A DNA stretch of 27,143 nt from a virus. Shown here piece after piece: positions 21,406 to 27,143 of this stretch (positions are counted from its first letter, which is position 1; every line of letters starts with the position of its first letter). The stretch covers positions 1 to 27,143 of IMG/VR virus record IMGVR_UViG_3300045996_002544; one strand, written 5' to 3'. The translations under genes were made by a program, and so were the position numbers. The notes beneath the pieces were generated by a model. That model saw only the letters and a list, made by a program, of their open reading frames with translations, had not been told where the DNA came from and did not search any database.

Positions 21406-21412
21406 GGCCCGA

Positions 21413-22675
21413 TCATACCTTTCGGACGGCCATCGCTCCGACGCGGTATATTCCCGACACTGCCTGGCCGTTGATCGTGCGGCCCTTCATTCCCACCCGA
21501 ATCGTCGTATCAGTAAGCGTGAACTTCGGGGTGCGCATCACGCCAGAAACCGCCAGACTCGGCATTACCATCGCGTTGATGTCCGTCGAGTCCATGAGGA
21601 AACCGGAATTGTGCGTGAAATCCGTCGTGGAAGTTATCGACAGGCCATGCGACGTAAGGCCGCCGATGCTGTCATATTCAACCTCCGCGTAAGCTTCGAT
21701 GACATCGCCGATAGTGAGATTTCCTGCCGAAAGTGTCTGATAGAAATCGAACACGTCCGCACTCGCCGAAGCGGTCCCGCTGAGGGTGATTTGCTGTATA
21801 TCTGTCCTGCCGCCGGCCAGGCTGACCTTCGCGCCCGTGGCGGTCACGCCTGAGCCGCCGCTGACCGTATAGCCGGTCGCCGCCGTCGCACCGCCCTGCA
21901 TCATCGGATTCGAGTTGACACACCCGCGCGGATACGAGGCGTTCCACACGTCGGTATTCTGGCCCGGAAGCACGTCCACGAAGGGAAAGAGGCCAGGAGA
22001 TCGGCCGATGCCGAACAATTCGGCGAGCGCCAGACCAGCCCAATAGCCTCCCGCGACCGACGGATGGAGACCGTCATAGGTGAAGTTGGTCTTCATCGCG
22101 CCGTTCGCGCTCGCCGGATCGGCGAGGTATCGCCACATATCGACGACGTACACGCCCCCGCCGGGGTTCGCGAGGCTGAGAACATAGTCCCGGCGCGCCA
22201 GATGGTCCCGGAGCTGCGCGGCCGTCAGGGTGAGCCCGCTGGCCGTGATGTCGCGAGGTCTCGGCGTGACGCAAACGCAGATGCGTCCAGCGGCTAGGAC
22301 CATATCGACCATCCGTCGGTAATTGGTCTTCGACTGCGCTAGCGTGACGCTGTTCGGCCCGTCGTTCGTGAGACAGTCGAGAATAACCGTCCCGGCCGTC
22401 GTGGCCGCGAGCGCCGCGGGCGCGCGGGCCAGAACGTCATTGGTATTGTCGCCCGGAACCCCGAAGTTGTCCGCGTGGTCATAGATCCAGCGCTGGCGCC
22501 CGAGGAATGATGCCCAATTCACATAACCTTTCGCGTAGTGCTTGAGCGCGTTCCCCGACAGGAAACTATTCCCGTAGGCAATGGAGTCGCCCAACAGGGC
22601 AACGCGATTGTTCCGGAAGCGCGGGGCCGAAGCCGACTTCGCTGCCCCGAATGCCGCGGCTGAAAATCCGGCCAT
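21413..22675 (-). CDS. Tail-associated SGNH/GDSL hydrolase
   Basis: The N-terminal 215 residues have the SGNH pattern: VALLGDSIAYG with nucleophile Ser31, CLTNDG with Asn104, and YDGLHPS with Asp201 and His204. There is no signal peptide, so it is probably assembled into the virion. The C-terminal half (about 230-420) is rich in Gly, Ser and Thr and beta-like, as in receptor-binding or carbohydrate-binding regions. It probably removes acetyl or other acyl groups from a host surface polysaccharide. It is the last gene of the late operon. Confidence 0.82.
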   Translation of the reverse strand: MAGFSAAAFGAAKSASAPRFRNNRVALLGDSIAYGNSFLSGNALKHYAKGYVNWASFLGRQRWIYDHADNFGVPGDNTNDVLARAPAALAATTAGTVILDCLTNDGPNSVTLAQSKTNYRRMVDMVLAAGRICVCVTPRPRDITASGLTLTAAQLRDHLARRDYVLSLANPGGGVYVVDMWRYLADPASANGAMKTNFTYDGLHPSVAGGYWAGLALAELFGIGRSPGLFPFVDVLPGQNTDVWNASYPRGCVNSNPMMQGGATAATGYTVSGGSGVTATGAKVSLAGGRTDIQQITLSGTASASADVFDFYQTLSAGNLTIGDVIEAYAEVEYDSIGGLTSHGLSITSTTDFTHNSGFLMDSTDINAMVMPSLAVSGVMRTPKFTLTDTTIRVGMKGRTINGQAVSGIYRVGAMAVRKV

Positions 22676-22678
22676 AGC

Positions 22679-23071
22679 TCAGCCCTCCCAGATCGTGACG
22701 GCGGCGCCGGCCGAAAGGCCGACCAGGTACAGCGCGTTGGTCGGGCATTCCTGCCCCACAATCGTGTTGGGCACATTTGCGAACAGCGGCCAGCCTGCCG
22801 TCGCGGCAGTGGCGATGGTCAGAATGCAATCCGCCGGAGGGTTGATCATCAAAGCCTTGCGGTTTGCGTTCGCTGCCAGAACCGTCGCCGTATGTGCCGC
22901 CTGCCCGGCGCTCAACGATGCGATCGAAGCGTCGGTGTAGGCGGTCCCCGGCGCCCCCACCGGCAGCGGCGTGGCTGCGCTCGCCGCCTGCCATGGCGAG
23001 CCCTCGGCGCCGTAGCCCAGCGCTACCGGCTTGACTTCATTGAATACGCCTTCCAGCCCGACCTTGCTCAT
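22679..23071 (-). CDS. Small virion-type protein, Ala/Gly-rich (130 aa)
   Basis: The gene lies three bases before the SGNH-hydrolase gene. The sequence starts MSKVGLEGVFNEVKPVALGY and is otherwise rich in Ala, Thr and Gly with beta-like segments. Composition and place suit a virion accessory protein (head decoration or fibre-associated). No family is recognised. It overlaps the upstream gene by four bases. Confidence 0.68.
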   Translation of the reverse strand: MSKVGLEGVFNEVKPVALGYGAEGSPWQAASAATPLPVGAPGTAYTDASIASLSAGQAAHTATVLAANANRKALMINPPADCILTIATAATAGWPLFANVPNTIVGQECPTNALYLVGLSAGAAVTIWEG

Positions 23072-23421
23072 CTGCTATCTCCTGATTGTTCGATCGGCAC
23101 GGGGTTCGCGGCCGAGTTCGTCACGTTCACGTCCAGCGATCCCGGCGCCGGCGCGGCGGCCAGTTGCGTGCCCAGCTGCTGGATCTGCCGGCCGCTCGCG
23201 AGCTGCACGAGCGAGCTAAGGCAATCGCCCAGCCGCAATCCGGTGACAGAGGCGATGCCAACCAGCACGTTCTCCGCCCAATTCGGCACGGCCATGCCAG
23301 GGCGCGAAGTCAGGAAGAGCCCGAGCACGATGCCCAGCAAGATCGCGATCAGTCCGCCGGCGATGATCATCAGCACGCGCAGCTCCTGCCGCTGCGAGCA
23401 TTCGAGGGGGGACGCGCTCAT
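23068..23421 (-). CDS. Holin-like membrane protein (117 aa)
   Basis: ATG 23421 overlaps the endolysin stop by four bases. After a short N-terminus (MSASPLECSQRQELR) one strong hydrophobic segment (about residues 16-38) crosses the membrane. A second weaker stretch lies at 48-62. The C-terminal half is polar. Place directly after the endolysin suggests a holin or other lysis membrane protein; sequence gives no family proof. Confidence 0.62.
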   Translation of the reverse strand: MSASPLECSQRQELRVLMIIAGGLIAILLGIVLGLFLTSRPGMAVPNWAENVLVGIASVTGLRLGDCLSSLVQLASGRQIQQLGTQLAAAPAPGSLDVNVTNSAANPVPIEQSGDSR

Positions 23422-23885
23422 CGGAAATACCGCCAGTTGATCGCGGTGCGCGGCCCGCCGGCCTGTCGCCCTGCCATCATGCGGGCGCGCGGATCGAAGC
23501 TGACGTGAACGACGTTGCGCCCGCTTTCCCAGATCAGCTGGTCGATCTTGATCGCCTTTGCCGTCATGGCGGCGGCGATGCGCCGCGCGAGATCGAGCGA
23601 GGAAAGCCCAGCGGCGCGGATGTCGCCGGCAAAGCCCAGCGGATGCGCCGACGTCGCCGTGCCGCCCACCAGGCGATTTATTTCCGGATTCCGGTATGCG
23701 CTCATCACCACGATCGGCTTGCCGCCAATGAGCGCGCGCAGCTGCTCCAGCCCCGGCGCAAGATGCCGCCGCATATTCTCCAGATGCGCCGGCTGTGGAT
23801 CGTTGGCGATTCCGCGCTCGTCCGCCACGGACGAAACCAGCAGTTCGTCCAGCCAAAAATGCTCGCTCAGTCGTTCACGCGCCAT
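23418..23885 (-). CDS. Endolysin, peptidase M15 family
   Basis: The 155-residue protein has the M15A pattern: SAYRNPEINRLVGG (residues 62-75), SAHPLGFAGD with His81 and Asp88, and VVHVSFDP with His127. These are the zinc ligands of D-Ala-D-Ala-type peptidases that cut peptidoglycan cross-links. No signal peptide is present, so a holin must let it out. ATG 23885 is preferred to 23894 because GAGGG is nine bases upstream of it. The gene overlaps the spanin-like gene by 11 bases. Confidence 0.85.
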   Translation of the reverse strand: MARERLSEHFWLDELLVSSVADERGIANDPQPAHLENMRRHLAPGLEQLRALIGGKPIVVMSAYRNPEINRLVGGTATSAHPLGFAGDIRAAGLSSLDLARRIAAAMTAKAIKIDQLIWESGRNVVHVSFDPRARMMAGRQAGGPRTAINWRYFR

Positions 23886-24348
23886 TTGCCGCATCCCTCA
23901 CCAGCCGGTGCGCGCTCACCGCCACCTGCACGTCCTGCCGAAGTTCGCCGCGCAAGCTTGCCCGCCGCTCGCGCTTGCCCTCCCGGGCGGCGATCACTTC
24001 GGCGATGATGATCGGATGCTTTTCCGGATCGGAGTGCTTAAGCGCGAGCAATAGCCCGTCGAAGGTCCCCTCCAGATTGTTCAGCTCTTGCTGCACGATC
24101 TCCAGATTCTTGTGGCACAGCTCGTTTTCCAGCCGCGCCGATCCACGGTCGCTCTCTCGGCCGGCTTCCAGCATCGTGATCCGCTGCGCCTGCTGCTGCA
24201 CCAGATCCAGCGCGACATTGTCGGTCTGCTTCCGTTTCTCGCGGCTATGCTGCAGCATCCGGTCGTAAAGCCGCGCCAGCACGCCGCCCACGCCCAGCGA
24301 TCCGCCGGCCGTTAGCAGCATGGGCCAGTTGTCCACCAGCCAGCTCAT
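23875..24348 (-). CDS. Spanin-like membrane/coiled-coil protein (157 aa)
   Basis: The N-terminus (MSWLVDNWPMLLTAGGSLGVGG) is one hydrophobic segment. A long charged helical region follows (residues 28-115), with heptad-like spacing around DNVALDLVQQQAQRITMLEA and LENELCHKNLEIVQQELNNL. One membrane anchor plus a coiled coil next to the endolysin fits an inner-membrane spanin (Rz-like). I see no embedded or following Rz1-type lipoprotein here. The lipoprotein at 4222-4452 is distant. Confidence 0.62.
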   Translation of the reverse strand: MSWLVDNWPMLLTAGGSLGVGGVLARLYDRMLQHSREKRKQTDNVALDLVQQQAQRITMLEAGRESDRGSARLENELCHKNLEIVQQELNNLEGTFDGLLLALKHSDPEKHPIIIAEVIAAREGKRERRASLRGELRQDVQVAVSAHRLVRDAANGA

Positions 24349-24384
24349 TCTTTGCCGACTTCCTGCTTGGCCGAGAGTCGCGGC

Positions 24385-24399
24385 GGTGATAAATTCACC
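24385..24399 (+). promoter_or_regulatory. Small dyad directly ahead of the acyltransferase start
   Basis: GGTGA-TAAAT-TCACC is a perfect 5-bp dyad ending two bases before ATG 24402. No good Shine-Dalgarno site is present, so the dyad may be an operator or translation-control hairpin. Confidence 0.35.
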
Positions 24400-24401
24400 C
24401 G

Positions 24402-25064
24402 ATGTCGAGAATTGCCATCTTCGGGACGGGCGGTTTCGCGGTCCAAATGATTGATACCGTCGCCGCGCTGGCCGACCAAGGTCATCAGATTTTCTTTGCA
24501 GATGATCAGGTCCGGGAGTTCTTTGGCTATCCTGTCACCAAGCTTGTGGATGTCGGCATTGCCGAACTTGTGATCAGTGTATCTGAGCCCGACGTAAGGC
24601 GGAGCATCGCCAGTCGGTACGCCCGGCATTCGCCGGGAACGTTGCGTGCGAATACGGCGATTGTCTCGGAAAGGGCTGAAATCGCAGGCGGCGCTATCAT
24701 TGCGCATCAGGTCGTGATCGAAGCTGGCGCTAAAGTTGGCGCGCATTTCCATGCGAATGCCTTTGCTTTCGTCGCGCACGACTGCTCGATCGGGGATTTT
24801 GTCACGATTGGACCTCGCGCCACCTGCTGCGGCAATGTCCGGATCGGGGATGGCGTCACCGTGGGGGCGCATGCCGTCATTCGAAACGGAACGCCCACTC
24901 GTCCGCTCATCATAGGCGCAGGCGCGGTAATAGGTATGGGCGCCGTCATTACGAAGAACGTGCCCGCCGGCGCGATCGTATACGGGAACCCCGCCCGGAT
25001 TCATGCCTGGGTCCATGCGCCGACGATCCCGGTGAGAATCCACGCCGGCCCACCCACCCCCTGA
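24402..25064 (+). CDS. NeuD/PglD-type sugar O-acyltransferase
   Basis: The 220-residue protein has an N-terminal nucleotide-binding-like part (MSRIAIFGTGGFA) and a C-terminal left-handed beta helix of hexapeptide repeats (about residues 84-195). VAHDCSIGDF supplies the conserved catalytic His (126). Such enzymes move acetyl groups from acetyl-CoA to sugar nucleotides or O-antigen and capsule sugars. It lies on the opposite strand of the late operon between the tailspike and lysis genes, and its end overlaps the tailspike end by 64 bases. Base use is less GC-rich than in the replication genes. A lysogenic-conversion gene is likely. Confidence 0.82.
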   Translation: MSRIAIFGTGGFAVQMIDTVAALADQGHQIFFADDQVREFFGYPVTKLVDVGIAELVISVSEPDVRRSIASRYARHSPGTLRANTAIVSERAEIAGGAIIAHQVVIEAGAKVGAHFHANAFAFVAHDCSIGDFVTIGPRATCCGNVRIGDGVTVGAHAVIRNGTPTRPLIIGAGAVIGMGAVITKNVPAGAIVYGNPARIHAWVHAPTIPVRIHAGPPTP

Positions 25065-27143
25065 AACTCGAGGCTTCCACCAACGTCCCCAGCGTTGGTT
25101 GCCGAGATGCTGTCCTTGCTGGCACCGGTGCCGGTAAACAGCGAAGTGCCGGAAGGTCGCGATACCTGTAGCGCCTGCGTCGAAAGTTTCAGCACGCGTA
25201 ACTTCGTGCCAGGCACTGCGGTCGGTAGGGTGAAGGCCTGCCCTGCCCCGCCGGTGGCGGCGATGATTCTGCCGGTATCGCGAATATCGAGCACAGATAC
25301 GGAGTCACTGACGCTGACAATTTTACCATCGATATTTGCGATTTGTACCCGCGTGCTAAGGTTGCGGAATGCGTTGACCGAAGCGTCGGACTGCCGATCG
25401 TATCGGAAACGCCCCGCGATCGCTGCATTGTCCGCAGGCACATCGTAGAGCCGGTTGCAGGCAGCTTTGGCGAGATCGGGGCCGATGTCGAAAGCGAGGC
25501 TGGTCGTTGGCACGATCTTGAAGCCGGCGCCGTCGGCGTTGCTGATCTTCGCGAACTCGTTGGCGCTGCCCGTGAAAACGCCGCCGCTAAGCGTAAATCC
25601 ATCGGTGCAGTAGGCGTTGTTACCGCGCAGATCGAGCATGCCGTTCAGGGTCCCGGCCTTGGAATGATCCCCAAACCAGTTGCCGTGCATGGCGCCGGTC
25701 ACATTGATCAGGCGAACCCATTCCGTGCCGGCGTAAAAAGATGTCGATCCACCGAATCCGCATCCGATAAAGCAAAAGCCATCAACATTGTTGAGGTCGA
25801 TCGATCGGGTGCAGTTGACGACAATAGGGTTGAACGCGCAGCCCTGGATGGTCAGGCCGGCTCGCGTGCGGTTTCCGTCATGACGGATCATCCGGCCCGT
25901 GAAGTCGTAAAACACACAATTCACGAGAGTCGTTTGGCTTCCCCCAAACGGGCTGAACCCTTCCGATGGGCCTCTCGTGTCGTCGGACCAGATGCCGTCG
26001 ACGGCGCCATCGAAGACGCAGTCTTGCGCGTGGAAAAACTCGTCATAGGTCAACCGGACGAGAGAGCGTGCGGTTTGTTTCCGCTCGACAGCAGTTCGCC
26101 CATAGGTGCCTACGTAGACCCGCGACAGCGTGACCCCGGGTGTGGAATAGAAATCGAGAAGGTCGCCGGTGAAGGTCTCGTCAGCATAGCATATATCAAG
26201 GTCTTCGATATGAAGTGCCCGCGCCCCGTTCGCCTTCATCTGAAGGCCAAATCCGGAGGAAGCACCGCTGACCAGAATGGTGGTTCGTCCGCGATTGGCA
26301 TTAGTGGTTCGGCGGCTGCCTCGCCCCCGGACAACCAAACCATTGTCCTGGGTAAAGCTCAGGAGATCGGGAGACACCTTGAACACGCCCTCGCCAAGCT
26401 CGAGCACACCGCTTCGGTAGGAAGTGAACGGGCCACTTCCCAAGCCATCGGTTGAATAGGTGTACCCTGGGCCACGCAGCGCATGGACCGCGCGTATAAA
26501 GGCCGCAGTGCAATCGACAGCACCGTCACCGATTGCGCCATAGTGCTCCAGCCAAACCGAACGGCGCAGCTCGTCCAGCACGGCGCCCTCCACCGCATCA
26601 TCGCCATCAGCGACAAAACCGACATTCTGCGCTCCGACAGGCGCAGCCAGATCTTCGCGCAGACCTTCGTCAGCGCCGGTCCCGCCAGAGCTGCCCCAGC
26701 TTCCGTCGGGGAGCACGACGAGGAATTGGCCGGGAACGGCGCCTTCGATCGGCAACAGCGGCGCGCGGGCGATCACATCGGCTATGTCGCGCCGGTTTTC
26801 CTGCGCCCCCATCATCGCCTTGTCCAGGGTCCGCTCCAGCTCTACGGCGGGCACTGGCTCTCCCGGGCGGATCACCGCCTTCTGCTTCAGCTCGGTCACC
26901 CGCTCGATCAGGAACAGATCGGCCGCCGGCCATTCGTCGCTTGCAGTGATCGTCCCCGCCTGCAGCGCCCCGTTGCCTGTGACCACATAATCTATGTCGA
27001 GCGTCAGCGTCGATCGCACCCCGGTGGCGTCCGCCACATGCGTAACCAGCAGATCGGCGGCCTGCAGGAACGGGAAGGGGATGCCCTCGGCCGCCATTGC
27101 GGAACCGGGGTTGTAGCTATGGCTGGTTATTTCGGTATTTACC
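25001..27143 (-). CDS. Tailspike/tail fibre with T7-fibre-like N-terminus and beta-helix (5' end outside window)
   Basis: At least 698 residues are visible. The first 100 resemble the T7-type tail-fibre anchor: FPFLQAADLLVTHVADATGV, then an LxxDIDYVVTG-like stretch, a LIERVTELKQ line and VELERTLDKAM. After a linker comes HYGAIGDGAVDCTAAFIRAV, the start of a pectate-lyase-type right-handed beta helix as in phage tailspikes. ATG 27097 has no ribosome-binding site and the frame remains open to the right edge (reading ...EITSHSYNPGSA before it), so the true start probably lies beyond the window. The spike likely binds or cuts host polysaccharide. Confidence 0.82.
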   Translation of the reverse strand, partial: VNTEITSHSYNPGSAMAAEGIPFPFLQAADLLVTHVADATGVRSTLTLDIDYVVTGNGALQAGTITASDEWPAADLFLIERVTELKQKAVIRPGEPVPAVELERTLDKAMMGAQENRRDIADVIARAPLLPIEGAVPGQFLVVLPDGSWGSSGGTGADEGLREDLAAPVGAQNVGFVADGDDAVEGAVLDELRRSVWLEHYGAIGDGAVDCTAAFIRAVHALRGPGYTYSTDGLGSGPFTSYRSGVLELGEGVFKVSPDLLSFTQDNGLVVRGRGSRRTTNANRGRTTILVSGASSGFGLQMKANGARALHIEDLDICYADETFTGDLLDFYSTPGVTLSRVYVGTYGRTAVERKQTARSLVRLTYDEFFHAQDCVFDGAVDGIWSDDTRGPSEGFSPFGGSQTTLVNCVFYDFTGRMIRHDGNRTRAGLTIQGCAFNPIVVNCTRSIDLNNVDGFCFIGCGFGGSTSFYAGTEWVRLINVTGAMHGNWFGDHSKAGTLNGMLDLRGNNAYCTDGFTLSGGVFTGSANEFAKISNADGAGFKIVPTTSLAFDIGPDLAKAACNRLYDVPADNAAIAGRFRYDRQSDASVNAFRNLSTRVQIANIDGKIVSVSDSVSVLDIRDTGRIIAATGGAGQAFTLPTAVPGTKLRVLKLSTQALQVSRPSGTSLFTGTGASKDSISATNAGDVGGSLEFQGVGGPAWILTGIVGAWTQA

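Larger units (their letters stand above)
21198..21412. other. Convergent intergenic region with GTGCGACA repeat cluster
   Basis: This gap separates converging early and late transcripts. It contains five copies of GTGCGACA or its complement, arranged as a 20-bp palindrome (21214-21233), a single site (21237-21246) and an inverted pair (21370-21405). It also has a short stretch similar to the 5' end of tRNA-Glu (about 21304-21323). Both terminators and attP are expected here. Confidence 0.6.

Noticed and set aside
24402-25064. Tail-fibre assembly protein
   Set aside because: It lies beside the tailspike, but hexapeptide repeats and the VAHDCSIGD motif identify an acyltransferase, and the strand is opposite.
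25343-26455. 370-codon plus-strand frame
   Set aside because: Antisense of the tailspike beta-helix. The tailspike frame carries the recognisable N-terminal and YGAIGDG motifs.
1-27143. CRISPR array or insertion sequence
   Set aside because: I found no regularly spaced repeats with unique spacers and no transposase. The only recombinase is the integrase.

Overview
The window is phage DNA, most likely from a temperate double-stranded DNA phage of a sphingomonad or related alphaproteobacterium. It is GC-rich and tightly packed, with many start/stop overlaps. It holds a large terminase, a tyrosine integrase, divergent XRE-type regulators, a GapR (DUF2312) protein, an M15-type endolysin and a tailspike. 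The host assignment rests on GapR, the base composition and the character of the small genes; it is an inference, not a database result.

Layout. (1) 1-4452, minus strand: the start of the structural operon, comprising a small lipoprotein, a membrane microprotein, an HTH protein, a likely small terminase, the large terminase, and two downstream genes, the last running off the left edge. (2) 4453-5807: about 1.35 kb in which I accept no gene. It carries strong hairpins, a perfect 25-bp palindrome, and a family of GTTCC dyads. (3) 5808-6559, plus: a membrane protein and a Lys-rich small protein. (4) 12545-6564, minus: an early leftward operon with a LexA-like winged-helix protein, two small proteins, a Toprim protein, an SF3-like ATPase, a DNA N6-adenine methyltransferase and several conserved unknowns. 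(5) 12631-13562: a lambda-like switch. A leftward HTH repressor and a rightward HTH regulator flank one 19-bp operator; two related operators lie before the next rightward operon. (6) 13598-19194, plus: a chain of about sixteen small, mostly overlapping early genes, including GapR and several Cys-rich proteins. (7) 19243-21197, plus: the integrase and two small genes. (8) 21198-21412: a convergent intergenic region with a cluster of GTGCGACA repeats. (9) 27143-21413, minus: late genes in transcription order, namely a tailspike (5' end open at the right edge), spanin-like protein, M15 endolysin, holin-like protein, small virion protein and SGNH-hydrolase tail protein. A NeuD-type sugar O-acyltransferase (24402-25064, plus) sits antisense between the tailspike and the lysis genes.

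How it fits together: the switch chooses between lysogeny and the two early operons. The leftward operon supplies replication and DNA modification, the rightward one host-interaction proteins and the integrase. The minus-strand late genes run off both edges, as if the missing portal, capsid and tail genes join the two ends on a circular or circularly permuted genome. The acyltransferase looks like a lysogenic-conversion gene acting on the same surface polysaccharide that the tailspike and tail esterase probably recognise.
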